From positions 227,728 to 291,727 of the forward strand of contig NZ_JACJOX010000049.1 in assembly GCF_014695775.1 (NCBI RefSeq): a stretch of DNA of 64,000 nucleotides. The letters are read 5' to 3'. Origin of the DNA: Leptolyngbya sp. FACHB-60 (GTDB taxonomy: Bacteria > Cyanobacteriota > Cyanobacteriia > Phormidesmidales > Phormidesmidaceae). The notes beneath the pieces were generated by a model. The model was not told where the DNA came from. It ran no database searches and saw nothing but the letters and a program-made list of their open reading frames with translations. The position numbers were made by a program, and so were the translations under genes. Numbering within the stretch: the first letter of the stretch is position 1; each line of letters begins with the position of its first letter. Below are positions 1 through 9,229 of this stretch, in pieces.

Positions 1-109
1 GACCATTTATAAAGAGGTATCCTCGCACGAGTTCGTAGCGGGTGTCGGTGCGATCGCTGTAGTGCAGGTATTGCTCAAAGCTGAGGGTGGTGAGGGCGGT
101 CTGGGTCAT
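1..109 (-). CDS. Uma2-family (DUF820) protein, N-terminal part only
   Basis: Reading leftward from an ATG at 107-109, an open frame of 36 codons runs off the window edge. It begins MTQTALTTLSFEQYL and continues through YELVRGYL. This is the usual opening of cyanobacterial Uma2/DUF820 proteins: a short N-terminus, 'LTLEEFL'-like, then 'YELxxGxL'. The family has a PD-(D/E)xK restriction-endonuclease-like fold and is massively expanded in cyanobacteria; its function is mostly unknown. The catalytic part lies outside the window, so activity cannot be judged. It is divergent from the LRR gene that begins at about 321. Confidence 0.7.
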   Translation of the reverse strand, partial: MTQTALTTLSFEQYLHYSDRTDTRYELVRGYLFING

Positions 110-320
110 GGGGGTCTCTGGCTATGCCTGGAGAGCTGAGATCATGATGGCATATAGGGCCGAGATCGGTTTAGGCGTAGATTTCGGCGCATACGCTGGA
201 TGGGTTGATCGCAGTGCTGACGGGAGTTTTGTTGCGGTAGCGAGCCGGGATGGCCCGAAAGCGGAATGGGCAGGCTATAACTCAGGCGGTAGGTGGGTTT
301 TGCAATGTAAGGGCAAGCCG

Positions 321-2426
321 ATGGCACAGGATGAGGCATACCGGATAGCGGAAGAGCGGATTGCAGCTGCGCTGAAGGAAGGGACCACTGAGCTGGATTT
401 GAGTGAATTGGGGCTGACTGGGGTACCTGATAGCGTCGTAAATCTGTTGAATCTCACAACGCTTGACCTTTCCCACAATCAACTCACGGTGATTCCCGAT
501 GCGATCGCCCAGCTCACCAATCTCACAGAGCTTGATCTGGGGGGTAATCAACTCACGGTAATTCCTGAGGTGGTAACTCAGCTCATCCATCTGACAAGGC
601 TTGAACTTTACGAGAATCAACTCACGGCAATTCCCCAAGCGATCGCTCAGCTCACCAATCTCAGAATGTTTGACCTTTGTGCCAATCAAATCACTGAATT
701 TCCCGAGGCGATCGCCCAGCTCACCAATCTCACAGAGCTTCACCTTTGTATTAACCAAATCACGGCGATTCCCGAGGCGATCGTTCAGCTTAGCAAGCTC
801 ACTACGATTAACCTTGGGGGCAATCAACTCACGGCGATTCCCGAGGCGATCTTGAGACTGACTAATCTCACTACGCTTAACCTTCCCAGCAATCAAATCA
901 CTAAGATTTCCAAGGCGATTATCCAGCTTACCAAGCTTACAATGCTTGACCTTTCCGGAAATCCAATCACGGAGATTTCCGAGGCGATCGCCCAACTCAC
1001 CAATCTCACAAAACTTAACCTTGCCTTCAATCGAATGACGGAGATTTCCGAGACGCTCGCCCAACTTACCAATCTCACAGAGCTTGACCTATCCTTCAAC
1101 CAAATCACGGCGATACCCGAGACGCTCGCTCAACTTACCAATCTCACAGAGCTTCACCTTAACGACAATCAAATAACGGCGATACCCAAGACAATCGCCA
1201 ATCTTACTAATCTCAAAACCCTTTACCTTGGCGGCAATCAAATTACGGCAATTCCTGAGGCGATCGCTCAACTCACTAATCTCAAAACCCTTTACCTTGG
1301 CGGCAATCAAATCACGATGATACCTGAGACGATTGCCCAGCTTACCAAGCTCACATGGCTTTACCTTGCCTTCAATCGAATCACGGCAATTCCCGAGGCG
1401 ATCGCTAATCTCACTAATCTCACAGAACTTTCCCTTGGGGGCAATCAAATCACGATGATACCTGAGGCCATCGCCCAGCTTACCAAGCTTACAATGCTTG
1501 ACCTTTGCGGAAATCGAATCACGGCAATTCCCGAGGCGATCGCTAATCTCACTAATCTCACACAAATTTCCCTTTCTGAGAATCAAATCACCGAGATACC
1601 CGAGGCGATCGCCCAACTTACCAATCTCACACGGCTTGACCTATCCTTCAATCAAATTACGACGATATCCGAGGCGATTGCCCATCTCACTAACCTCACA
1701 GGGCTTTGCCTTAAGAGCAATCAAATTACAGCGATTCCTGAAGCGATTGCCAATCTCATCAACTTCCCAATGCTTGACCTTTCTGAGAATCAAATTACGG
1801 TGATTCCCGAGGCGCTCACCCGGCTTACCAAGCTTACAAAGCTCAACCTTTCTTTCAATCAAATCGCCGAGGTACCCGAAGCGCTCGCCCAACTTACCAA
1901 GCTTACAGAGCTTGACCTTTCCTTCAATCAAATTACTGATATACCCGAGGCGATCGCCCAGCTTACTAGTCTGACAAGACTTGACCTTAAGGGTAATCAA
2001 CTCATGGCGATACCCGAGGCGATCGCCAATCTCACCAGTCTCAACGAGCTTTACCTTTGGGACAATCAAATTACCGAGATACCCAAGACGATTGCTAATC
2101 TCACTAATCTCACAGAACTTTCCCTTGGGGGTAATCAAATCACAGCGATACCTGAGGCCATCGCCCAGCTCACCAATCTGACAGGGCTTTATCTTCGCAA
2201 CAATCAAATCACGGCGATACCCGAAGCGATCGCCCAGCTCACCAATCTTATAGCACTTGACCTTTCTGAGAATCAAATCACCGAGATACCCAAGGCGATC
2301 GCTCAGCTCACCAATCTTACAGGGCTTGACCTTTATCGCAACCCTCTTGATCCTATTTTGCAAAGCGCCTACTCGGGAGGCATTGAGGAGCTTTTTGCTT
2401 ATCTCAGAAGTTTGCAAAATTCTTAG
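321..2426 (+). CDS. Leucine-rich-repeat protein (about 27 near-identical 23-residue repeats)
   Basis: The protein is about 701 residues from the ATG at 321 (MAQDEAYRIAEERI). The open frame extends upstream to 87, but that part has no LRR character and overlaps the Uma2 start, so 321 is preferred. After a short helical head comes an uninterrupted run of 23-residue repeats of the type LTNLTxLDLSxNQITxIPEAIAQ. A cap resembling NPLDPxLQxAYxxGIEELFAYL closes the protein. That cap is typical of LRR segments in cyanobacterial Roco-type proteins, but no Roc/COR GTPase domain follows. The likely role is a protein-interaction scaffold; partners cannot be inferred. The repeats are so alike at DNA level that unequal recombination would readily change their number. 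The gene ends 160 bp before the convergent futA. Confidence 0.85.
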   Translation: MAQDEAYRIAEERIAAALKEGTTELDLSELGLTGVPDSVVNLLNLTTLDLSHNQLTVIPDAIAQLTNLTELDLGGNQLTVIPEVVTQLIHLTRLELYENQLTAIPQAIAQLTNLRMFDLCANQITEFPEAIAQLTNLTELHLCINQITAIPEAIVQLSKLTTINLGGNQLTAIPEAILRLTNLTTLNLPSNQITKISKAIIQLTKLTMLDLSGNPITEISEAIAQLTNLTKLNLAFNRMTEISETLAQLTNLTELDLSFNQITAIPETLAQLTNLTELHLNDNQITAIPKTIANLTNLKTLYLGGNQITAIPEAIAQLTNLKTLYLGGNQITMIPETIAQLTKLTWLYLAFNRITAIPEAIANLTNLTELSLGGNQITMIPEAIAQLTKLTMLDLCGNRITAIPEAIANLTNLTQISLSENQITEIPEAIAQLTNLTRLDLSFNQITTISEAIAHLTNLTGLCLKSNQITAIPEAIANLINFPMLDLSENQITVIPEALTRLTKLTKLNLSFNQIAEVPEALAQLTKLTELDLSFNQITDIPEAIAQLTSLTRLDLKGNQLMAIPEAIANLTSLNELYLWDNQITEIPKTIANLTNLTELSLGGNQITAIPEAIAQLTNLTGLYLRNNQITAIPEAIAQLTNLIALDLSENQITEIPKAIAQLTNLTGLDLYRNPLDPILQSAYSGGIEELFAYLRSLQNS

Positions 2427-2522
2427 GAGGTTGAAACCTGCATAGAGCCAAGCTGGAGTCTCTGAGCTTGGCGGTCAAGCTCTCCAGTCTCCATTAGCAA
2501 TCCTCAAACCCTTTAAACGATA

Positions 2523-2551
2523 AATGCCCTCTCAAACATTGAGAGGGCATT
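2523..2551. terminator. Bidirectional terminator between the LRR gene and futA
   Basis: There is a perfect 13-bp inverted repeat (AATGCCCTCTCAA and its complement) with a 3-nt loop. It lies between the stop of the LRR gene and the stop of the convergently transcribed futA. A/T bases flank both arms, so it could serve either direction. Confidence 0.7.
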
Positions 2552-2585
2552 CGTCAGTCAGCAAATGGGGCTGGCTACTCTAGCC

Positions 2586-3659
2586 CTACTTCCAACCAGC
2601 GCGATCGGTGATGCGCAGGGCTTCAGGGTTGTTGCTGCCAAACACGGCGGCGCTGAGAGGGTCGGCCTTAAATTCGCCGAAGCCTTCCACCACAGAGTCA
2701 ACCGCTACACCTTCCACCACAGGGTACTCGTTGTTGCCCTCGGCAAAAATGCGCTGAGCCTCAGGGCTAGCCAAATACTCCAGGAACCGCACAGCCGCCG
2801 CAGCATTGGGCGCAGTCTTAACTACCCCACCACCGCTGATGTTGACGTGGGTGCCGCGCCCGTTGGGGCCATCGCCCTGGTTGGGGAAAAACACGCCCAT
2901 CTTTTCAGCGATCGCCTGCTCCTCAGGCTTGTCAGATTTGGCCAAGCGAGCAAGGTAATAGGTGTTCGAGATGGCAATATCACCCAGCCCAGCCGCAACG
3001 GCCTTGATCTGATCGGTATCGCCCCCTTCTGGGTCGCGGGCCAGGTTGGCCACCAGGCCCCGCGCCCATGTTTCAGTTTCTTCGACCCCGTGGGCCGCAA
3101 TCATCGACCCCACCAGCGACTGGTTGTAGATGTTGGTCGAGCTGCGAACGAGAATCCGCCCGCGCCACTTGGGGTCAGCCAAGTCTTCGTAGGTCGAGAG
3201 TTCAGAGGGGTCAACGGTGTCTTTGTTATAGACCAGCACCCGCGCCCGCTGGGTCAGGCCAAACCACAGCCCGTCGGGGTGGCGCAGATTTTCAGGAATC
3301 GCCTCGTTCAGCACCGAAGAGGTGACCGGCTGGAACATGTCTTCTTGCTCAGCGCGCCACAGGCGACCGGCATCCACAGTCATGAGAATGTCGGCGGGGC
3401 TGTTTTGGCCTTCGCTCTTGATGCGCTCGATCAGCTGGTCGGCCTCGGCCTCAACCAAGTTGACGCGAATGCCCGTGGCTCGCCGAAAACCGTCGTAGAG
3501 CTGGTCATCGGTGTCGTAGTGGCGAGCAGAATAGAGATTAATCACCCGGCCACGGCGAAGGCCAAACTGGGCGTTGGCGGGGCGCTGACGTACGTAGCCT
3601 GTGGCTACAGCGGCGGCGGCGGCACTGGCCCCCAAAAATGCGCGTCTTCCTAATTTCAT
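2586..3659 (-). CDS. futA: Ferric-iron ABC transporter substrate-binding protein (FutA/IdiA type)
   Basis: This 357-residue protein starts with a twin-arginine-like signal (MKLGRRAFLGASAAAAAVA), expected for cyanobacterial FutA, which folds before export or lodges at the membrane. The mature part begins VINLYSARHYDTDDQLYDGF and continues with PADILMTVDAGRLW and NIYNQSLVGSMIAAHG. These are hallmarks of the Fe3+-binding FutA1/FutA2/IdiA family, including Tyr residues that coordinate iron. It would deliver Fe3+ to a FutB/FutC permease, neither of which is in the window. It appears monocistronic, with a hairpin terminator just beyond its stop. Iron (Fur) regulation is usual for the family; no clear Fur box was identified. 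Confidence 0.92.
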   Translation of the reverse strand: MKLGRRAFLGASAAAAAVATGYVRQRPANAQFGLRRGRVINLYSARHYDTDDQLYDGFRRATGIRVNLVEAEADQLIERIKSEGQNSPADILMTVDAGRLWRAEQEDMFQPVTSSVLNEAIPENLRHPDGLWFGLTQRARVLVYNKDTVDPSELSTYEDLADPKWRGRILVRSSTNIYNQSLVGSMIAAHGVEETETWARGLVANLARDPEGGDTDQIKAVAAGLGDIAISNTYYLARLAKSDKPEEQAIAEKMGVFFPNQGDGPNGRGTHVNISGGGVVKTAPNAAAAVRFLEYLASPEAQRIFAEGNNEYPVVEGVAVDSVVEGFGEFKADPLSAAVFGSNNPEALRITDRAGWK

Positions 3660-3965
3660 AGGGTTTTTACCTCCAAAAAGTTAAACCTCAACTAGGTCTC
3701 TAGGCAACTCCAGCCGGATAGCCCCAGATCATTGAGATGTCAGGTTGCATTGTATCGCTTATTGCGACCACCTCTTGATAATGCCGCATTAAAGCTGAGC
3801 CCTATGGCAGATGGTTGCAATACTGTTGCGCTGAGTCAATGTCTCTGCTAAAGAGCCAGTGCCCTAGCCATAAGGGCTTGAGGCCAGAGAAGAATAGCTT
3901 TAGAATGGCCAATGAGAAATAAATCCTGTTAGCTTAACCGCATCTGCGATCGCAACCTTTCGACA
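3660..3965. other. Intergenic region upstream of futA and the proline-rich gene
   Basis: This 306-bp gap lies between divergent genes and must hold both promoters. A Shine-Dalgarno-like GGAGG (minus strand, about 3669-3673) lies a few bases upstream of the futA ATG. I see no RNA gene, repeat or clear operator. Confidence 0.4.
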
Positions 3966-4721
3966 ATGGCTCCTAGACTCACTACCCCGCCGTTCTCCCT
4001 GCGCCGTTCTGCATCAAAGCCCCAGGGGCGATCGCGGTCGTGGCTAGGGATGGGGTGTGCGATCGCCTCCCTCGCCGCCCACGGTGTCTTGCTGGCCCTG
4101 GTCATTCCCGACTCAAACCCGGCTCCCCCGTTGGCAGAAGATTTAGCGGAGACGCCTCCACCGCTAGATGATGTAACCCTAACCGTGTTGCCGCCTACCG
4201 TAGAAGCACCTTCACCGGTAGCCCCAGCAGAGCCTGTGCCAACTACCACCACTGCACCTCCTCCGGCCGCGCCCCAGGCTCCAACAGCGCCAATTCCCGC
4301 TGCTCAGCCCCAACCCTTGCCTCAGCCCGTAGCGGAGACTCCCGAACCAACCGTAACTCCTCCCCCCGAGCCTGTACCAGAATCGCTAGCCCCTCCCGCG
4401 CTTTACGCCAACTTTCCCCATTTAGATGGGGCTCAAGCCGCCTGCGAAGGGCTGGCCGACTGCTGGCGCAGCCCCGTAAGCAGCAGCTGGCGCAGTGCTG
4501 CAAGCGATTTGCAATCGCGATTAGAATCTCAGGGCTACACGGTGAGCAATATCACTGGCGAAGTCTTGTCGAGCGACTCTGGAGTGCGGGTGTATGCCGT
4601 CAGCAAGCCTGGTGAACCCGATTACTACTTAAATCTGGTCTCGGTGCGGGAGGGTGTGCTCTACACCATGACCGCCGAACCCATGACCTCTGACCAGGTA
4701 CTTGCTTTGCAGCGATCGTAG
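3966..4721 (+). CDS. Proline-rich membrane-anchored protein, unknown function
   Basis: The protein is 251 residues long. A basic N-terminus (about 1-25) precedes one transmembrane helix (GCAIASLAAHGVLLALVIP, about 30-48). A long Pro/Ala/Thr/Glu-rich periplasmic linker (about 50-140) follows. The C-terminal globular domain contains LYANFPHLDGAQAACEGLADCWRSP and then a segment ending YYLNLVSVREGVLYTMTAEPMT. The layout resembles TonB-like or cell-envelope linker proteins, but the C-terminal domain is not a recognisable TonB domain. A long hairpin lies downstream (4853-4898). Function is not recognised. Confidence 0.75.
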   Translation: MAPRLTTPPFSLRRSASKPQGRSRSWLGMGCAIASLAAHGVLLALVIPDSNPAPPLAEDLAETPPPLDDVTLTVLPPTVEAPSPVAPAEPVPTTTTAPPPAAPQAPTAPIPAAQPQPLPQPVAETPEPTVTPPPEPVPESLAPPALYANFPHLDGAQAACEGLADCWRSPVSSSWRSAASDLQSRLESQGYTVSNITGEVLSSDSGVRVYAVSKPGEPDYYLNLVSVREGVLYTMTAEPMTSDQVLALQRS

Positions 4722-4852
4722 GTAATTCCTAAGTTATTGAGCTAGTCCAAGTTCATGCGGGCATTTCGACAACCACCTCTTCCAATTGCCGCTGCGGAAC
4801 TACTGATGCCAATGTGAACTAGCGCTAAAGACTGTGAATGTTCGCCAAAACG

Positions 4853-4898
4853 TTAGCCCGGCTTTTCCTGGTTGAACGTTTGGAAAAAGCCGGGCTAA
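4853..4898. terminator. Bidirectional hairpin terminator before nblA
   Basis: A 14-bp inverted repeat (TTAGCCCGGCTTTT with its complement at 4885-4898) encloses an 18-nt loop. It sits between the convergent ends of the proline-rich gene and nblA. The GC core flanked by T/A runs allows termination in both directions. Confidence 0.65.
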
Positions 4899-4960
4899 TT
4901 GTTTGTCTGAGCGCTAAGCATGAACTGTCTTAAGGTCATTGGCGTTTCTGGCAGAGGAAA

Positions 4961-5179
4961 TTATCCTTCTGCTAGTGCTTCGCGCAGGGAGTCGGGGCCT
5001 TTACCAATGTCCCAAGTGTTCTTCAAAATTTCCCGAAACGTGGTGGTCTGGTACAGCATTGCTTCTTTGAGCTGCACGAGTAGAGTTTGAGCGTCTTCTG
5101 GGGAAAGCGATTGAACTTGCTCTTCAAACACCCGAAGCTCGAACTGCTGCTCAAGGGGTAACTCTTGACGAATATTCAT
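4961..5179 (-). CDS. nblA: NblA-family phycobilisome degradation protein
   Basis: This 72-residue protein carries the NblA pattern: LPLEQQFELRVFEEQVQSLSPEDAQTLLVQLKEAMLYQ, followed by a second helix with FREILKNTW. NblA proteins are small helical dimers that bind phycobilisome rods and recruit Clp protease during nutrient starvation. The C-terminal tail after the helix (DIGKGPDSLREALAEG) is longer than in short NblA versions, so it could be an NblA-like paralogue. The gene stands alone, with about 290 bp of free upstream DNA for regulation. Confidence 0.8.
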   Translation of the reverse strand: MNIRQELPLEQQFELRVFEEQVQSLSPEDAQTLLVQLKEAMLYQTTTFREILKNTWDIGKGPDSLREALAEG

Positions 5180-5473
5180 GATGATGTCTCTTCTAATGTG
5201 ACTTCATGTTTAACAATGTAACACTTTGTTAAAGGTTTTGTGGATATCTCTGCCTTGCGTGGTAGTCAGATTGATTATCGTTTCCCATTCAAGGCGTTCG
5301 ACTCGATCGGCGTCACTCCGTGTCCGGCTCTCTAGGCGTATAGCTCCGTAGCGCCAAATTTTTCTAAAAGACACACGTTAAGCACTGTCAAGTCTTCGCC
5401 CGTAAGTTACATGCTCTTTGGTCAGCTTTTTAGAATGATTTATGCAATCGATTAAGGCCATCGCAGCAATCTG

Positions 5474-6208
5474 ATGCAAGCCAACACACCTACCCAAGAA
5501 GCTGATCGGCTTGAGGCGCTCAGGCAATACAAGGTTTTAGATACGCCCGCCGAGCGTTCCTACGACGACATCACCTCGCTTGCCGCCTTTATTTGCGATG
5601 TACCCATTGCGCTAATTAGCCTGGTTGACGCAGAGCGGCAGTGGTTTAAATCTAAGGTGGGTCTTGTGGCGCAAGAGACTAGCCGAGATGTCTCATTCTG
5701 CGCCCATGCCATTTTAAGCCCAGCGATCATGGTTGTGAATGATGCTGCTGGTGATGAACGGTTTGCCAGCAATCCGCTGGTGACTGGCGAGCTAGGCATT
5801 CGGTTCTACGCTGGGGTTCCTCTAATTTCTCCTGGTAGTCAGGCACTAGGAACGCTGTGTGTGATTGACAAAAAACCTAGGACTCTAGACGTTCGTCAAA
5901 TTAAGGCTCTAGAAGCTCTGTCGCGCCAGGTGGTGACGCAGCTAGAGCTACGGCGGGTGTCTTCGCAGTTAGCTGAGGCGCTAGAAAAAATGGAGCTGAT
6001 GGCTGGATTGGTGCCCATTTGCTCCTATTGCAAGGGTATCCGAAATGATCAGGGCTACTGGTCAACCGTGGAGTCGTTTATTCAGCAATATTCGGATGTT
6101 GGGTTTACCCATGGGGTCTGTGACCACTGTATGAAACGACATTTCCCAGAGGTAGCAGAAATTTTGCTCCCAAATCTGGAGTCAAAAGATATCACCCTAG
6201 AAGACTAG
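5474..6208 (+). CDS. GAF-domain protein with C-terminal cysteine/histidine motif
   Basis: The protein is 244 residues. A GAF domain spans about 20-165, with recognisable EADRLEALRQYKVLDTPAE at the start and the core SFCAHAI...VVNDAAGDERFASNPLV...FYAGVPL. A short coiled segment follows. The C-terminus (about 175-225) has CSYCKGIRNDQGYW and later GVCDHCMKRHFPE. This CxxC plus CxxC pair is found on several bacterial GAF/PAS signalling proteins and probably binds metal. There is no kinase or cyclase output domain, so it may act through a partner. The 294 bp upstream contains no other gene. Confidence 0.85.
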   Translation: MQANTPTQEADRLEALRQYKVLDTPAERSYDDITSLAAFICDVPIALISLVDAERQWFKSKVGLVAQETSRDVSFCAHAILSPAIMVVNDAAGDERFASNPLVTGELGIRFYAGVPLISPGSQALGTLCVIDKKPRTLDVRQIKALEALSRQVVTQLELRRVSSQLAEALEKMELMAGLVPICSYCKGIRNDQGYWSTVESFIQQYSDVGFTHGVCDHCMKRHFPEVAEILLPNLESKDITLED

Positions 6209-6542
6209 GCATAACGCGCAGCCTGCGCCCTACTCAGCCCACTGGCTCAGCAGGTTGGCGGTGGTTTTGGTCAGTAGATTAAACTCTGAGGTCTTACCGG
6301 TTGGGGCAAACGTGAATTGAGGAGGGTATAGGGTTCAAGGTACAGGGTAAAGGTCGGGGGACGACTCGGAAACGGACCTCGGAGTTGCCGTCTTGAATTA
6401 GAGGTGAGTTCGCCCTTGGTATTCCCCTCGCCCCCTGCCCATCTCTCCACCCACTGCTAACCTGGTGTATCTTAGTCGGGTATCGCCCGAGATTGGGCTA
6501 CACTGCGTGGAGGATTCGCAATCGGTGGCTTCCCTATCGCTA
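6209..6542. other. Intergenic region upstream of the carboxypeptidase gene
   Basis: No gene is supported in these 334 bp. The frame of the downstream gene is open back to 6465, but that part lacks a signal-peptide character. No RNA gene or strong hairpin was recognised. Confidence 0.35.
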
Positions 6543-7871
6543 ATGGCCCTGCCCCTGGGCCTGTTCTCAATCCTTTTAGGTACGGGAGAACCCAATCCCC
6601 TACAGCCGTCTGGGTTCAACCCCGCCGCTTTGCACATTGAGTGGCAGTCGCCGTGGATTGTGGAGCTGGCCCGCGACCCGGTGGTAGATGCGATCGTGGC
6701 CGACTATGTGGCGAGGCTGCAGCGGCAGGGCTGGTCGGTGCCCGACCAGGGCGTTTGGATTCAGGTGGGCCGGAGCGCGATCGCTGAGCACCGGGGCGAC
6801 GTGCTGATGCCCGCTGCCTCGCTAACTAAGCTGGCGACCACCCTGGCTGCTCTTAAAACCTGGCCCCTCGATCACCATTTCGAGACTCGGGTGGGCATGC
6901 GCGGCACCCTCCAGCCCGACGGCGTGCTCAACGGCGACCTGGTGATTCAAGGCAGCGGCGACCCGCTGTTTGTGTGGGAAGAGGGCATTGTGCTGGCCAA
7001 CCGCCTGCAAGAGCTGGGCATTCGGCGGGTGACGGGGGAGATTCTGGTGAGCGGCTCCTTCACCATGAATTTTGAGGAGGAGCCGGCAGATTCTCTGGCG
7101 GATTTGCAGCAGGCAATGTCGGCCTCAACCTGGAACTGGGCGGCGCGCCAAGCCTACGCCAGCCTGCCGCCGGGAACGCCGCAACCCAGCCTACAAATTG
7201 ACGGTACGGCCCGCCGAGTACCAGCGGCAGAGCTAGAGACCAGCGACGTGGAGTGGGTGGTGCAGCACCAGTCGCTGCCGCTGGTGGCCATTCTCAAGGC
7301 CATGAACATCTACAGCAACAACGTGATGTCTGAACTGGTCGCTGACTTGGCGGGCGGGCCGGGGCCGGTGATGACTAAGGCGACAGCAGCAGCAGAATTA
7401 CCGCCGGGTGAACTCAGCCTGGTCAACGGGTCGGGGCTGGGGGTAGACAACCAGATGTCGGCGCGGGTGGCGGTGGCCATGACAACGGCGATTCAACAGG
7501 AACTGAGTGCCCAGGGCTTTTCGGTGGCCGACGTATTGCCGGTGTCGGGAGAAGACATGGGCACCCTCATCGATCGCCGCATTCCCCCCACAGCGGCCGT
7601 TAAGACCGGTAGCCTAGCGGAGGTCAGCGCCCTGGCGGGGATGGTGCCCACCGCCGAAAAGGGACCAGTGTGGTTTGCGATTATCAATAAGGGGTGGGAT
7701 ATCCCTGATCTGAGGGTGCAGCAAGACCAGCTGTTGCAGGCGATTCAGGCCCACTGGGGTGCGGCGGCAGCGCCCGCCGAGCTGAGGGCGAAGGTGGTTA
7801 TGCAGACGGGGCCGTTTCGCTATGGCGACCCTAGCCGCAATCAGTTGGCCGAGAAGGTAGCGTCGGAGTAG
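6543..7871 (+). CDS. dacB: D-alanyl-D-alanine carboxypeptidase, PBP4/DacB (S13) family
   Basis: The protein is about 442 residues from the ATG at 6543, chosen because a hydrophobic signal (MALPLGLFSILLG) follows directly; the frame is open back to a GTG at 6465. The S13 serine-peptidase motifs are all present: SLTK (about residue 90, nucleophile Ser and Lys), YSNN (about 256) and KTG (about 353). The enzyme trims D-Ala from peptidoglycan stem peptides or cleaves cross-links in the periplasm. Its 3' end overlaps the end of the convergent lpxB-like gene by 31 bp. Confidence 0.88.
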   Translation: MALPLGLFSILLGTGEPNPLQPSGFNPAALHIEWQSPWIVELARDPVVDAIVADYVARLQRQGWSVPDQGVWIQVGRSAIAEHRGDVLMPAASLTKLATTLAALKTWPLDHHFETRVGMRGTLQPDGVLNGDLVIQGSGDPLFVWEEGIVLANRLQELGIRRVTGEILVSGSFTMNFEEEPADSLADLQQAMSASTWNWAARQAYASLPPGTPQPSLQIDGTARRVPAAELETSDVEWVVQHQSLPLVAILKAMNIYSNNVMSELVADLAGGPGPVMTKATAAAELPPGELSLVNGSGLGVDNQMSARVAVAMTTAIQQELSAQGFSVADVLPVSGEDMGTLIDRRIPPTAAVKTGSLAEVSALAGMVPTAEKGPVWFAIINKGWDIPDLRVQQDQLLQAIQAHWGAAAAPAELRAKVVMQTGPFRYGDPSRNQLAEKVASE

Positions 7872-9100
7872 GGCTTGGCGTAGTGCTGGTGCAGGGTTTT
7901 GGCGATCGCCCGAGCCGCCCCCGGCAGGCCCATGCGGCGGCGACCGTTCTCGGCAATGCGCTGCAGCCGGGAGCCATCGGCGAGGCAGGCTTGCAGCGCC
8001 GCTCCCGTTTCACTGGGCTGGCTAAGCAAAATTATGGATTGCCCCAGCAACCTTGACTGAGACTCGGCAAAGGCGTAAGTGAACTGCGGCCCCGGTCCAG
8101 GGAAGGTGAAGACGGGCTTGCCCAGGCCGACGGCTTGCTCGGTGGCGGTGCCAGCGGTAGCAATTGCCGCATCAGCCAAGTGCAGGCATTCGGCAAAGGC
8201 ATTGGTGGTCAGCACCAGCACACCATTGTTTCGCTGAAACGTGGGGTATTTTCCAGCCACAGGCTGCCACCCAGCGTCTAGCAAGACATCTTTAAATGCA
8301 GCCAGGTTGAGGGAGGGGGCAAGGGCAGCGAGCAGACGCACTTGGCGATCGCCGAAGGTTTGCATTACCGATGCGATCGCGCTCACCATCCGCTGCCAAT
8401 TGTCAAAGGCCTCGGGCGCGCGGGAGCCGGGCAGCAGAGCCAGGGTGAGTTGAGCGGCAGCCGTAGCAAAGGTGGCCGTAAGCTGGGCTAGCTTGTCGGC
8501 GCCGGTGTTCAGGTCATCCATCATCGGGTTGCCGGGGTAGAGAGCCGGTACGCCGTGCTTTTGCAGCAGGTCAGCGGTGAGCTGGTCGCGCACAAAGGCC
8601 CCCTGGCAGCGGGGGCGAGCCATCAGCCATCGCTCCCAGGGCACATAGACCGAGCCCGACCAGCCTTCCAGCGGGGGGCGGCCGGGCAATCGCTCCGTTT
8701 CGTTACGCAGATAGTATTCTGACTTGGCGGTGCCAGTGAAGAAATACTCAGCACCGCTCTGCCAGGCGATCGCCAGGGGCACGATATCCCCCACCGCCAA
8801 AATTTTGCCGCCGCTCTTGGCCCACTGGCGGGCGGTTTTGAGCTGGGCCAGGGTCAGCCCCACCAGCCCCCCCTGCAAATCGCGCCACAGCTGATAGCGA
8901 TCCATATAGATAAAGCCGCCGGAGGGCATGGTCTGGGTCGGCCCCTGGATGGCAATACCCGCTTTTTCGTAGGCGCGACCCTCACCCACAATCGGCAGCG
9001 CGGCCAGGCTCGGCGCACCGGGCAGCTGGCGCAGCTGCTTGAGAATGCGAACCGCAATGCCGTCTTCACCGTGGCCGTTACTAATGCAGAGTAGCTTCAT
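7841..9100 (-). CDS. Lipid-A-disaccharide-synthase-related protein
   Basis: This 419-residue protein begins MKLLCISNGHGEDGIAVRIL and has a GT-B glycosyltransferase layout. The C-terminal half includes ATAGTATEQAVGLGKPVFTFPGPGPQF, the nucleotide-sugar-binding segment of LpxB-type enzymes. It matches the cyanobacterial LpxB-related family rather than canonical LpxB, which is usually a little shorter and lacks the SNGHGEDG opening. Cyanobacteria make simplified lipid A or none, so the acceptor is uncertain. It overlaps the end of dacB on the opposite strand. Confidence 0.82.
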   Translation of the reverse strand: MKLLCISNGHGEDGIAVRILKQLRQLPGAPSLAALPIVGEGRAYEKAGIAIQGPTQTMPSGGFIYMDRYQLWRDLQGGLVGLTLAQLKTARQWAKSGGKILAVGDIVPLAIAWQSGAEYFFTGTAKSEYYLRNETERLPGRPPLEGWSGSVYVPWERWLMARPRCQGAFVRDQLTADLLQKHGVPALYPGNPMMDDLNTGADKLAQLTATFATAAAQLTLALLPGSRAPEAFDNWQRMVSAIASVMQTFGDRQVRLLAALAPSLNLAAFKDVLLDAGWQPVAGKYPTFQRNNGVLVLTTNAFAECLHLADAAIATAGTATEQAVGLGKPVFTFPGPGPQFTYAFAESQSRLLGQSIILLSQPSETGAALQACLADGSRLQRIAENGRRRMGLPGAARAIAKTLHQHYAKPYSDATFSAN

Positions 9101-9229
9101 CGTTGCGGATTCAATGCTATCGGTGAGGATTCAACCCCAATGTTGAAAACTCAACACCATTGCCAACCCTAACAGAAAATGCATGAAGCACACCTGGAGG
9201 AATCGGGCCGCAGCGGAAGGCACTGTCGC

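Noticed and set aside
282..2417. Long minus-strand open frames across the LRR gene
   Set aside because: They are in antisense to a clear LRR gene, translate to repeat-periodic Arg/Leu-rich sequence, and exist only because the repeat length is a multiple of three.
2565..3653. 362-codon plus-strand open frame opposite futA
   Set aside because: futA is a recognisable family member on the other strand with a signal peptide; the plus-strand translation resembles nothing and is a high-GC shadow.
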